Shown here: in pieces, positions 8,462 through 16,254 of the stretch
Layout: every line of letters starts with the position of its first letter
Position numbering within the stretch: position 1 is the stretch's first letter
Assembly: GCA_964443245.1 (NCBI GenBank)
Contig: CAYUEG010000017.1
Coordinates: forward strand, 1 to 48,634
Source: CANJDH01 sp964443245
Lineage (GTDB): Bacteria > Pseudomonadota > Gammaproteobacteria > Burkholderiales > JAEUOS01
Length of the DNA stretch: 48,634 nucleotides
Reading direction: 5' to 3'
Translations under genes and position numbers: made by a program
Notes under the pieces: generated by a model
Databases searched by the model: none
What the model saw: the letters and a program-made list of their open reading frames with translations, nothing else
What the model was told of the DNA's origin: nothing

Positions 8462-9342
8462 CGTGCCTTCACCTCGTCGAGCACCTGCAGCAGGTAGCGG
8501 CCGTAGCCGCTCTTTTCGAGCGGGCGCGCCAGCTTTTCCAAGGCCGCAGCATCAATCCACTTCTGACGGAAGGCGATCTCTTCCGGGCAGGAAACCTTCA
8601 GCCCCTGCCGATTCTCCAGGGTGGCGATAAATTGGCTGGCCTCAAGCATGGATTCGTGGGTGCCGGTGTCAAGCCAGGCATAGCCGCGCCCCATGATCTC
8701 GACATCCAGCTTGCCATCTTCCAGGTAGAGTCGGTTCAGATCGGTAATTTCCAGCTCCCCGCGTGCCGAAGGCTTCAAGGCCTGCGCCCGCTGCACCACG
8801 GTATTGTCATAAAAGTACAGCCCCGTGACAGCGTAGCTCGATTTTGGTTGCGCCGGCTTTTCTTCCAGGCTGACAGCACGACCGCTGCGATCAAACTCCA
8901 CCACCCCATAGCGCTCCGGATCATTGACGTGATAGGCAAACACCGTGGCGCCGGAAGTCCGGGTTGCAGCACTGGAGAGCAAGCGATGGAACTCGTGGCC
9001 GTAGAACAGGTTGTCACCCAGCACCAGGGCACTGGGGGCACCGTCCAGAAAGGGTGCGCCAATCAGGAACGCTTGTGCCAGGCCATCGGGCGACGGCTGG
9101 ACCGCATAGCTGAAATGCATGCCCCACTGCCTGCCATCCTGCAGGAGCTGCTGAAAGCGCGGCGTATCCTGCGGTGTGGAGATGATCAGCACATCGCGAA
9201 TCCCCGCCAGCATCAGCGTGCTCAAGGGGTAATAGATCATCGGTTTGTCGAACACCGGCAGCAACTGCTTGGAGACAGCCAGCGTCGCCGGGTGCAAGCG
9301 TGAGCCGGTGCCACCGGCGAGGATGATGCCTTTTCGGGTCAT
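8458..9342 (-). CDS. rfbA: Glucose-1-phosphate thymidylyltransferase
   Basis: RmlA/RfbA, first step of dTDP-rhamnose synthesis: glucose 1-phosphate and dTTP give dTDP-glucose and pyrophosphate. The 294 residues match the family length. The nucleotide-binding loop is IILAGGTGSRLHPAT, followed by SKQLLPVFDKPMIYYPLS; the sugar-binding and metal region includes VLGDNLFYG and VVEFD. The start overlaps the rmlD stop (9339-9342) and the end overlaps the rmlC start, which gives an unbroken coupled operon. Confidence 0.97.
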   Translation of the reverse strand: MTRKGIILAGGTGSRLHPATLAVSKQLLPVFDKPMIYYPLSTLMLAGIRDVLIISTPQDTPRFQQLLQDGRQWGMHFSYAVQPSPDGLAQAFLIGAPFLDGAPSALVLGDNLFYGHEFHRLLSSAATRTSGATVFAYHVNDPERYGVVEFDRSGRAVSLEEKPAQPKSSYAVTGLYFYDNTVVQRAQALKPSARGELEITDLNRLYLEDGKLDVEIMGRGYAWLDTGTHESMLEASQFIATLENRQGLKVSCPEEIAFRQKWIDAAALEKLARPLEKSGYGRYLLQVLDEVKAR

Positions 9343-10256
9343 GTTGATTCCCTTGCTGATTCCTTAGCCTTCAATGTAGAGACCAGTTCGCGTACGCCTT
9401 CCTGCCAGGGCGGCATTGTCAGGCCAAACGTGCGGCAAAGTTTGCCGGTATCCAGCCTGGAATTGGCCGGCCGCTTCGCCACCGCCGGGTAGCTGGCCGC
9501 ATGAATCGGATGGATCGATCCTGGCGCCACTGCAAGGGGATAGCCGATCTCGCGCGCAACCCGCAGCAGATAGGTGGCGTACCCGTGCCAGGAAACTTCC
9601 CCTGCCGCCGCCAGGTGGTAGAGCCCCGTGGCGCGCGGCGCACACCCTGCATCACCCAGTACCTTCTGCAACACCCTGGCGGTGGTGCCGGCGATCAGTT
9701 GCGCACCGGTAGGCGCCCCGAGCTGATCGTCTACCACCTTCATTTCCGTGCGCTCCTGCGCCAGGCGCAGCATGGTCTTCGCAAAGTTGGCGCCGTGCGC
9801 GCCGTAGACCCAACTGGTGCGGAACACGAGGTGCCGGCAACCACTGCGGGTGACGGCTTGTTCTCCGGCAAGCTTGCTGGCGCCATAAACGCTCAAAGGC
9901 GCGGGCAGATCCTCTTCCGTATACGGCCCGGCCTTCTGCCCGTCAAAGACGTAGTCCGTCGAGTAGTGCACCAGCCAGCCGCCCAGGGTGCGCATTTCAG
10001 CTGCCAGCAGCGCGACGGCTTCTGCGTTCACGCGCATCGCCACGTCCCGATGGCTCTCGGCCGCATCCACTGCCGTATAGGCTGCCGCGTTGACCAGCAC
10101 GGCGGGCGCGTGATGCCTGACCAGCATGGAGAGAGCATCGAAGTCCGTGAGGTCTGCCTCCTTGCGCCCGCAGCTGACGACCTGCCCCAGGGAAGCCAGT
10201 GCCCCCTGCAAGGCGTGACCGACCTGGCCATCCTTGCCCAGCAGCAGAATCTTCAT
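9339..10256 (-). CDS. rfbD: dTDP-4-dehydrorhamnose reductase
   Basis: RmlD/RfbD, final reductase making dTDP-L-rhamnose with NAD(P)H; 305 residues from ATG 10256. The Rossmann loop is LLLGKDGQVGHAL, the Thr/Tyr/Lys site is seen in VHYSTDYVFDG and VYGASKLAGE. I prefer the ATG at 10256 to an in-frame upstream ATG at 10334. It begins with the family start MKILLLGK and forms an ATGA overlap with the rmlB stop. The upstream residues are only rmlB in another frame. Confidence 0.96.
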   Translation of the reverse strand: MKILLLGKDGQVGHALQGALASLGQVVSCGRKEADLTDFDALSMLVRHHAPAVLVNAAAYTAVDAAESHRDVAMRVNAEAVALLAAEMRTLGGWLVHYSTDYVFDGQKAGPYTEEDLPAPLSVYGASKLAGEQAVTRSGCRHLVFRTSWVYGAHGANFAKTMLRLAQERTEMKVVDDQLGAPTGAQLIAGTTARVLQKVLGDAGCAPRATGLYHLAAAGEVSWHGYATYLLRVAREIGYPLAVAPGSIHPIHAASYPAVAKRPANSRLDTGKLCRTFGLTMPPWQEGVRELVSTLKAKESAREST

Positions 10257-11311
10257 TGGTATTGCGTTTCCACCCACTGCCGGTAACTGCCATCCGTGAC
10301 TCCCGCGATCCACTCCGGATGGGACAGATACCACGCCACCGTCTTGCGCAACCCGCTCTCGAAGGTTTCCTGCGGACGCCAGCCGAGCGTGCGCTCGATT
10401 TTCCGGGCATCAATCGCGTAACGCCGGTCATGCCCCGGGCGATCCTTGACAAACTGGATCTGCGTCGAGTACGAGAGACCGTCCCCACGCGGCTTCAATT
10501 CATCCAGCAAACCGCACAGCGCATGCACCACTTCAAGGTTGGTCTTCTCGTTCCAGCCGCCGACGTTGTAGGTGTCACCTACCGTGCCCTGTTGCAGCAC
10601 CGTGCGAATGGCGCGGCAGTGATCGGCAACATGCAGCCAGTCGCGTACTTGCTTGCCATCGCCATAAATGGGCAGCGCCTTACCCTGCAGTGCATTGAGC
10701 AGACAAAGCGGAATCAGCTTTTCAGGAAACTGGAACGGGCCGTAATTGTTGGAACAATTGGTGGCCAATACCGGCAGGCCGTAGGTATGGTGGTACGCGC
10801 GCACCAGATGGTCGGCAGCCGCCTTGCTGGCCGAGTAGGGGCTGTTGGGCTCATAACGGCTCAGTTCCGTGAACTGCGGATCCGCGGCGCCAAGCGATCC
10901 ATACACCTCGTCCGTCGAGACCTGCAGAAAACGAAACGCGTCCCGCTGTGGCGCAGACAACGCTGCCAGGTGCGTGCGCGCTGCTTCAAGCAGCCTGAAG
11001 GTGCCGACTATGTTGGTTTCAATGAATGCGGCCGGACCATGGATGGAGCGGTCCACGTGGGATTCGGCGGCAAAATTGATCACCGCACGCGGCTGATGCC
11101 GGCTGAACAGGTCCGCCAGCAAGGAAGCATCCGCAATATCCCCCTGGACAAACACGTGCCGGGCATCCGCAGCAACGGTTGTCAGGTTCTGCAGATTGCC
11201 GGCGTAGGTCAGCTTGTCGAGATTGACGACCGTCTCAGGCGCGTGGGCCAGCCAGTCGAGTACAAAATTGCTGCCGATAAACCCTGCCCCACCGGTTACC
11301 AGTATCGTCAT
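10253..11311 (-). CDS. rfbB: dTDP-glucose 4,6-dehydratase
   Basis: RmlB/RfbB, an extended SDR of 352 residues that dehydrates dTDP-glucose to the 4-keto-6-deoxy sugar using bound NAD. The N-terminal TGGAGFIGSNFV binds NAD. The catalytic TDEVYG (Thr, Asp, Glu) and YSASKAAADH (Tyr-x3-Lys) are intact. It is the promoter-proximal gene of rmlBDAC, divergent from the FecR-domain gene across 133 bp. A TAGAAT -10-like hexamer on the minus strand at 11390-11395 could serve the operon, but I see no convincing -35 box. Confidence 0.98.
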   Translation of the reverse strand: MTILVTGGAGFIGSNFVLDWLAHAPETVVNLDKLTYAGNLQNLTTVAADARHVFVQGDIADASLLADLFSRHQPRAVINFAAESHVDRSIHGPAAFIETNIVGTFRLLEAARTHLAALSAPQRDAFRFLQVSTDEVYGSLGAADPQFTELSRYEPNSPYSASKAAADHLVRAYHHTYGLPVLATNCSNNYGPFQFPEKLIPLCLLNALQGKALPIYGDGKQVRDWLHVADHCRAIRTVLQQGTVGDTYNVGGWNEKTNLEVVHALCGLLDELKPRGDGLSYSTQIQFVKDRPGHDRRYAIDARKIERTLGWRPQETFESGLRKTVAWYLSHPEWIAGVTDGSYRQWVETQYQ

Positions 11312-11444
11312 CTCAATCGGGGAGCGTCGTTTGGGTTTTCGAAGGGGATGTGACTTTTTTCGTTCGCGGATTGCGCCGAATGCAATAACATTCTAGCCGT
11401 ATTGCCGCACGCTGATGCTCTCCCTGCCAATGTAAGGACCTGCC

Positions 11445-12155
11445 ATGTTCAACCGACGCCACTGGATCGCCCTGCTGTCACTTTTCCCTCTGGTTGCGCT
11501 CGCGCCCCTGGCGCAAGCGCAGGATGCCGGCACCATCGAACGCGTTTCGGGAACCGCCACCATCACCGGCGCAGATAACGCCACCCGGCCGGCGGTCGCC
11601 AACGAACGCATCCGGTCCGGCGATACGCTCAGCACCGACGGCCGCGGCGAAGCACTGGTCAAACTGGCAGACAATTCCACGGTCGCCCTGCGCGCCAACA
11701 CGCAGTTTCGATTCAACGAGTTCAAGTATGAGCAGCGCGCCACCGATTCGATGGTCTCCACCCTCCTGCGCGGCACGGCGCGCATGGTGACCGGCCTGAT
11801 CGGCAAGTCGCGCCCCAGCAACGTCACCTTGTCGGCACGTACGGCAACGATCGGCATTCGCGGTACGGACTTTGAAGTGGCCATCATTGAAGAGGGCGAT
11901 TCGACCGCCCGTGCCGGCGTGTACAACGTGGTGAACGACGGCGGCACCAACGTGCGCCTGGCCAGCGGCCCGGCGCTGGATGTGGCCAGGGATCAGACCG
12001 CGTTTGCGCCCGAACGCCCTGCTCCCGGAGAAGCACCGCTGCAACTGCTGGATACCCGCCCGGCGTTCTTCCGCGGCGGCGGCTTCGATACCCTGATGCA
12101 GCAGCTCACGGATCAGCCGATGCGGGCGATTCAGCAAATGCCGATGTTTCGCTGA
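11445..12155 (+). CDS. Secreted FecR-domain protein
   Basis: A 236-residue protein with a Sec signal peptide (about residues 1-25, ending LAPLAQAQ) and one FecR domain of beta-strands (about 27-135). The domain includes IRSGDTLSTDGRGEALVKL, then VTLSARTATIGIRGTDFEV. The C-terminal part (about 160-236) is proline- and glutamine-rich and unstructured-looking. This is not the FecR anti-sigma regulator: no N-terminal cytoplasmic domain, no TonB receptor and no sigma factor are adjacent. FecR domains in periplasmic proteins often bind peptidoglycan or act in assembly. An AAGGA ribosome site precedes the ATG. A GGGGC-GTTC-GCCCC hairpin lies just after the stop. Confidence 0.85.
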   Translation: MFNRRHWIALLSLFPLVALAPLAQAQDAGTIERVSGTATITGADNATRPAVANERIRSGDTLSTDGRGEALVKLADNSTVALRANTQFRFNEFKYEQRATDSMVSTLLRGTARMVTGLIGKSRPSNVTLSARTATIGIRGTDFEVAIIEEGDSTARAGVYNVVNDGGTNVRLASGPALDVARDQTAFAPERPAPGEAPLQLLDTRPAFFRGGGFDTLMQQLTDQPMRAIQQMPMFR

Positions 12156-12173
12156 CGGGCAAAGGGAGCCGCA

Positions 12174-12187
12174 GGGGCGTTCGCCCC
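12174..12187. terminator. Hairpin between convergent genes
   Basis: A six-base inverted repeat, GGGGCG then CGCCCC, is separated by two bases (effectively a GTTC tetraloop). It lies between the stop of the FecR-domain gene and the stop of the convergent hydrolase. No U-run follows on either strand, so intrinsic termination is only possible, not shown. Confidence 0.3.
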
Positions 12188-12210
12188 AAAGCTTGCGTGA
12201 TTCCGGCTGC

Positions 12211-13041
12211 TCAATCTGCCAGACACGATTGGGAACGCAGTTGCGGCCACTGATCGGCCCAGCAACATTCATGATCGAAGCTCTCGCGCCGGATGACCCG
12301 CGCAGCACGCTGTGCCGCCACGTAGCGACTGATGGTATCCGGCGGTACGACCCGATCGGCGCCGCCGGCAAAATGCGTCTGCCGCACAGCCGCAAGGCTG
12401 GACGCCACATCTGCCGGATTGAGGGATTCACGCAAGGGAGAAACGCCGATGGCACGCGTCCAGGCAGCGGTATCAAGCGGTGAGGCCATCGATACCAGGC
12501 ATTCCACATCGGTGCGACGCGCCGCCACCAGCGCGCCCAATGCGCCACCACCCGAATAACCGACCAGCGCAATCCGCGACGCACCGCTGCGCTCCTTGAG
12601 GGCGGACACGGCGCCATTGGCGGCAGCCACTGCGGCCTCACTGAAACGGCCGCGCGTCCACAAGGCGGGATCACATTTCGCCAATTCGACATCATCCAGA
12701 TACTGGCAGGGACGGCCCAGGTAGGCTACCGGGGAAGTCGGATCGGCCGCCGCCATGCGCATCACCAAAGGCTTGATGGGCGTCGGGTCAGCCGGCGGAC
12801 GGTTCGGTGCCGGCCAGGGTGCGCCGTCACTCTCCAGGTAGATCGTCAAGCGCGCATTCGCTGCCGCAGGCCGACGCAAATAGGCTTTCAGGGCACTGCC
12901 CGGCAACTGCACCTCGACCAGGCGCGCCTCTGCGGCAATCGCTGCGGCGCGCTCCGCAGGTGACTGGATCACAGCGCAGCCGCCGGCCATCAACAGCATG
13001 ACCGCACAACTGCTGCGCAGCATCAGGGAAGCCCTAGTCAT
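12211..13041 (-). CDS. Alpha/beta hydrolase, lipoprotein-like
   Basis: Serine hydrolase of 276 residues with a putative lipoprotein signal: a hydrophobic segment and LMAGGC, with Cys22 as the acylation site. The -3 position is Ala, so the lipobox is imperfect. The nucleophile elbow is GYSGG (Ser163); the acid is probably Asp229 (GGADRVV) and the base His257 (FDHECC). It probably faces the periplasm. It is the last gene of a unit with PlsC and a CdsA paralogue; its start overlaps the plsC stop by 8 bp. Lipase, esterase or deacylase activity on membrane lipids fits the context, but the substrate is unknown. Confidence 0.82.
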   Translation of the reverse strand: MTRASLMLRSSCAVMLLMAGGCAVIQSPAERAAAIAAEARLVEVQLPGSALKAYLRRPAAANARLTIYLESDGAPWPAPNRPPADPTPIKPLVMRMAAADPTSPVAYLGRPCQYLDDVELAKCDPALWTRGRFSEAAVAAANGAVSALKERSGASRIALVGYSGGGALGALVAARRTDVECLVSMASPLDTAAWTRAIGVSPLRESLNPADVASSLAAVRQTHFAGGADRVVPPDTISRYVAAQRAARVIRRESFDHECCWADQWPQLRSQSCLAD

Positions 13042-13738
13042 ACTCCGGCCTCTCGTGCTTCTCGCCCAGGATTCTCATGCGCTGGCTCAGTTCCGCCATG
13101 AAGGCCTTCTTGTCGCCCACCCCATGCCCGGCCCATGTCATGGGCTGGCCAACGAACACATCGACAAAGAACGGCACCGGCACGATGCTGCCCTTGGGCA
13201 TCGCCTTGCCCAGCCCGTGCATGAATACCGGCACCACCGGCACATGGGGGTACTTTGACGCCAGCACCGCCACGCCGGACTTGAGTTCCTGCATGCGCTC
13301 AGGCTCGCCGCGCGTACCCTCCGGGAAGATGATCAGGATCTCGCCCCGATCCAGCGCGTCATAGCAACCCTGCAGGGGATCGGCCTGTGCCATCACCGGC
13401 TCACCCTCCACTGGCGCGCGTTTGCGCACGATCGGAATGATGCCCACCAGGTTCAGGGAAAACCAGCCCATCAGGCCGCTCTTGAGGAAGTAGTCTGCAG
13501 CCGCCACTGGCCGCACCTGTGGAATCACGCTCAAGGGAAAGATGGTGAGCATGGCAGCCGTGTCCAGGTGGCTGTTGTGGTTGGGCGTGATGATGGCCGG
13601 CCCCTTGAGCGGCAAGCGGTTGCGATGGCGAATGTTCATCCCGAGCACCACCAGGCAGATCGGCCAGGCCACGGCAATGGCGAAAAACCGGCGCAACCAG
13701 GGTCGCAGGAAGTCATTCAGGCGCTGCGCGAAAGACAC
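13034..13738 (-). CDS. 1-acyl-glycerol-3-phosphate acyltransferase family (PlsC-like)
   Basis: Membrane acyltransferase of 234 residues. The HX4D catalytic motif is His54-Asp59 in TPNHNSHLDTAA. The glycerophosphate-binding FPEGTR motif is at residues 138-143, and a hydrophobic helix at about 18-36 anchors it. The family transfers an acyl chain to lysophosphatidate or a related lipid at the inner membrane. It lies 9 bp after the CdsA paralogue and overlaps the hydrolase start, so the three genes form one minus-strand operon. The clustering suggests a specialised second lipid pathway rather than the housekeeping PlsC. Confidence 0.9.
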   Translation of the reverse strand: MSFAQRLNDFLRPWLRRFFAIAVAWPICLVVLGMNIRHRNRLPLKGPAIITPNHNSHLDTAAMLTIFPLSVIPQVRPVAAADYFLKSGLMGWFSLNLVGIIPIVRKRAPVEGEPVMAQADPLQGCYDALDRGEILIIFPEGTRGEPERMQELKSGVAVLASKYPHVPVVPVFMHGLGKAMPKGSIVPVPFFVDVFVGQPMTWAGHGVGDKKAFMAELSQRMRILGEKHERPEYD

Positions 13739-13747
13739 GGTTCGGCC

Positions 13748-14779
13748 TCAGTAGTAGAGGAAGTAAATGAAATGGAAAAACACCGGCGCCGTGAAAATCA
13801 GGCTGCCGGTGCGATCCAGAACCCCGCCGTGCCCTGCCAGCAGTGAACCGCTTTCGCGAATGCCCAGATCGCGCTTGATGGCGTCAATGGTCACTTCACC
13901 AATGAACCCGCCCAGGCCGATCAACACCCCGGCGGCCAGGGCCTGAACATGCCCCATGGGCGTCAGCCACGGAGCCAGCGCCAGTGCCAGCAGCGTGGTG
14001 GTCATGACGCCGCCCACCAGCCCTTCCACCGTCTTGGCCGGGCTGACGGTCGGGGTGACCTTGGTCCTGCCGTAGCGCTTGCTCCAGGCGAACTGCGCCA
14101 CATCGTTGAACTGGGTCAGAAACACCAGATAGAAGAGCAGCGATACGCCGCCGCCATTGGGGTTGCCGGCGGCCGGCAGCACCAGCAGATAGGCCATGTG
14201 CGAAAGCGAAAACACGCAGGTGACCAACCCCCACTGCAGGTTGCCTACCGCGCGCAGGAAGCCCTGGGTTTGGCCAATCAGGACCATGCGCATCGGCATG
14301 ATCAGGAACCAGAACACCGGGATGAAGATGACGAACACGCCATACCACTCGAGCCCGACGATGACATACTGGATCGGTATCGCCACGTAGGCCCAGAACA
14401 GGACGCGGTGGTCGGCCCGGCGCGTGGGCACCAGCGAAAGGTATTCCTTGAAGGCCAGAAAACTGATGAAGGCGATGCAGAAAATCGAGAAGTACCGGTT
14501 GAAGCCCAGCATCAGCGTGGTGAGGATCACGATGATCCACCAGGTCTTGATGCGCAGGCCCAGTTCCGAGTAATCGCGCTCCGGGTTCTGGCGCTTGCGC
14601 AGGCGCATCATCAGCGTGGCGAGCAGAAGAATCAGGTAGGCCGCAACCACGGTAAAGCCCACTGCCGCCGGAAAATGCGGCTTGGGAATGGCCTGGTTCA
14701 CCACCTGAGGCACTGCCTCGATCGTCTGCTTGATCGTCTGCGGCGCCTTCTCAAGCGGCTTCTGAATTGGAGTGGTCAA
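13748..14779 (-). CDS. Phosphatidate cytidylyltransferase paralogue (CdsA-like)
   Basis: Polytopic membrane protein of 343 residues, ending in a CdsA signature. CdsA makes CDP-diacylglycerol from CTP and phosphatidate. Multiple membrane segments run from about residue 36 onward. The signature region is IKRDLGIRESG then AGHGGVLDRTGS. Classical CdsA has KD where this has RE, and LDRxDS where this has LDRTGS, so the second signature Asp is Gly. The N-terminal 35 residues are polar and extra. With plsC and a hydrolase behind it, it resembles the E. coli ynbB type of paralogue more than housekeeping cdsA, which normally sits with frr, uppS and dxr. It might use another lipid or be weakly active. 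Confidence 0.85.
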   Translation of the reverse strand: MTTPIQKPLEKAPQTIKQTIEAVPQVVNQAIPKPHFPAAVGFTVVAAYLILLLATLMMRLRKRQNPERDYSELGLRIKTWWIIVILTTLMLGFNRYFSIFCIAFISFLAFKEYLSLVPTRRADHRVLFWAYVAIPIQYVIVGLEWYGVFVIFIPVFWFLIMPMRMVLIGQTQGFLRAVGNLQWGLVTCVFSLSHMAYLLVLPAAGNPNGGGVSLLFYLVFLTQFNDVAQFAWSKRYGRTKVTPTVSPAKTVEGLVGGVMTTTLLALALAPWLTPMGHVQALAAGVLIGLGGFIGEVTIDAIKRDLGIRESGSLLAGHGGVLDRTGSLIFTAPVFFHFIYFLYY

Positions 14780-14982
14780 TCAAGCCTCGCAGCACGTGGC
14801 AGGGCCGGCGCGGGGCTGCCGGACCGGTTTGATGCCGAGGATACCGCAGGTTTGTGACGCCTGAACGCCGGGTGCCAGCGCGCGCTTCTTCCAGCATGGG
14901 TGCCACCGCCGAAACCCGGCCCGGGGTAACATTTCCCTTCGGGTTTCCCATTCACGCTTCCGCATTCCTTCCTGGCCCTTCC

Positions 14983-15897
14983 ATGCTGAACCTTCAAGAC
15001 ATTCGCTACGTGCGGCTCGGCACCGACAACCTGGCGCAGGCCAAAGAGTTTGCCACCCGCATTGTGGGGCTGGATGTGGCGCGCGAAAGCGCCACGAGTG
15101 TCCATCTGAAGAGCGACCAGCGCGACCATACGCTGGCCTATTTCAAAGGCGATCCGGCCGACCATACGGTGGGTTTTGAACTGCACGATCCGCACGGACT
15201 GGACGCCGCGGCCGCCCTTCTGGACAACGCCGGGTTCCGCCCGCGCTGGGGCACCAAGGACGAGTGCGAGGCGCGCGCCGTCCGTGCGTTCTTCAACTTT
15301 CGCGATCTCTCCGGCAATTCGGTGGACGTGGTGTCGCGGCCCTTCCACTCGGGCATTCGGTATCACGGCCAGCGCGATGCCGGCATTACCGGGTTCAACC
15401 ATATCGGCCTGAAGACCACGGATTCACCACGCGACGAAGCCTTCTGGACCCGAACCTGCAATGCGCGGGTGTCGGACTGGATCGGCGATGCCGCGCTGTT
15501 GCGCATCAACACGGTTCATCACACCCTGGCGCTGTTCCCGTCGCATGTTGCGGGCGTACAGCACATCAACCATCAGGTGGCGTCGGTCGACGACATCCTC
15601 AAGGCCTGGTACTTCTTGAAGGAGCGTGGCGTGCGCATCGTCTTCGGCCCGGGCCGGCACCCAACCTCCGGGGCCATGTTCCTGTATTTCGAAGGTCCAC
15701 ACGGCATGGTGTTCGAGTATTCGGTGGGGGTACGCCACATCGCGCCGGAAGAGGAAGCCGGCTACCGGCCACGCCAGTTCAGCTGGGAGCCATGGTCCTT
15801 CTGCTACTGGGGCGCCAAGCCGGATATTCCGGAATTTCGTACCCACCAAACCAATGCAGGGGCCACGATGGAATCCTCGAAAGGAGCCGCAGCATGA
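14983..15897 (+). CDS. VOC-fold extradiol dioxygenase-like protein
   Basis: A 304-residue protein with two vicinal-oxygen-chelate modules (about residues 7-120 and 136-250). The three metal ligands of type I extradiol dioxygenases are present in the second module: His140 (FNHIGLK), His197 (HINHQVA) and Glu245 (MVFEYSV). Fe(II)-dependent ring cleavage of a catechol-like substrate is the likely chemistry. I chose ATG 14983 (MLNLQDIRYV), because residues upstream of it in the same frame show no family similarity. The stop overlaps the ATG of a DUF1330 gene. A glyoxalase-like isomerase is an alternative. No other aromatic-ring genes are next to it. Confidence 0.85.
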   Translation: MLNLQDIRYVRLGTDNLAQAKEFATRIVGLDVARESATSVHLKSDQRDHTLAYFKGDPADHTVGFELHDPHGLDAAAALLDNAGFRPRWGTKDECEARAVRAFFNFRDLSGNSVDVVSRPFHSGIRYHGQRDAGITGFNHIGLKTTDSPRDEAFWTRTCNARVSDWIGDAALLRINTVHHTLALFPSHVAGVQHINHQVASVDDILKAWYFLKERGVRIVFGPGRHPTSGAMFLYFEGPHGMVFEYSVGVRHIAPEEEAGYRPRQFSWEPWSFCYWGAKPDIPEFRTHQTNAGATMESSKGAAA

Positions 15898-16184
15898 GCG
15901 CTTACGTCATCGCCATCATCAAGGTCACCAACCCCGAGGCCTATGCCGAGTATGCGCGTCTGGCGGCGCCGGTCAATGGCCAGTTCAACAGCACGCTGTT
16001 GGCCCGCAGCAACCAGTTTGAATTTCTCGAAGGCAAGCTGGACTGCAATCGCGTGGTGATCAACCGCTTCGAGACCATCGAAGCGGCGCGGGCGTTTTAT
16101 CACTCGGTGGAGTACCAGGCCGCCAAAGCCAAGCGCATTGGCGCAGCGGATTTCAACATGCTGGTCGTCGAAGGCGAAATCTGA
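15894..16184 (+). CDS. DUF1330 domain protein
   Basis: A 96-residue protein matching DUF1330, a dimeric alpha/beta-barrel (ferredoxin-like) fold. Typical features are the opening MSAYVIAIIKVTNPEAYAEY, a central EGKLDCNRVVINRFETIEAA and the tail FNMLVVEGEI. The family lacks a firmly proven activity; related small barrel proteins are monooxygenases or isomerases. The ATG at 15894 overlaps the dioxygenase stop (ATGA), and AAAGGAG lies just upstream, so both proteins are probably made together and may act on one pathway. Confidence 0.85.
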   Translation: MSAYVIAIIKVTNPEAYAEYARLAAPVNGQFNSTLLARSNQFEFLEGKLDCNRVVINRFETIEAARAFYHSVEYQAAKAKRIGAADFNMLVVEGEI

Positions 16185-16213
16185 GCATTCCACACCCTTC
16201 GTAGGGCCAGGAT

Positions 16214-16228
16214 CCGCTCCCAGAGCGG
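16214..16228. terminator. Weak hairpin between convergent genes
   Basis: CCGCTC-CCA-GAGCGG forms a six-base-pair stem between the DUF1330 stop and the parE stop. There is no U-run on either side. It may stop transcription from either direction, but this is a weak call. Confidence 0.3.
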
Positions 16229-16254
16229 CTCTCAGGGCCTTCTGCCTGGCAAGC

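Noticed and set aside
11312..11444. Divergent sigma-70 promoters for rmlB and the FecR-domain gene
   Set aside because: Only a TAGAAT -10-like hexamer is seen for rmlB and none for the other side; no matching -35, so not called as a feature.
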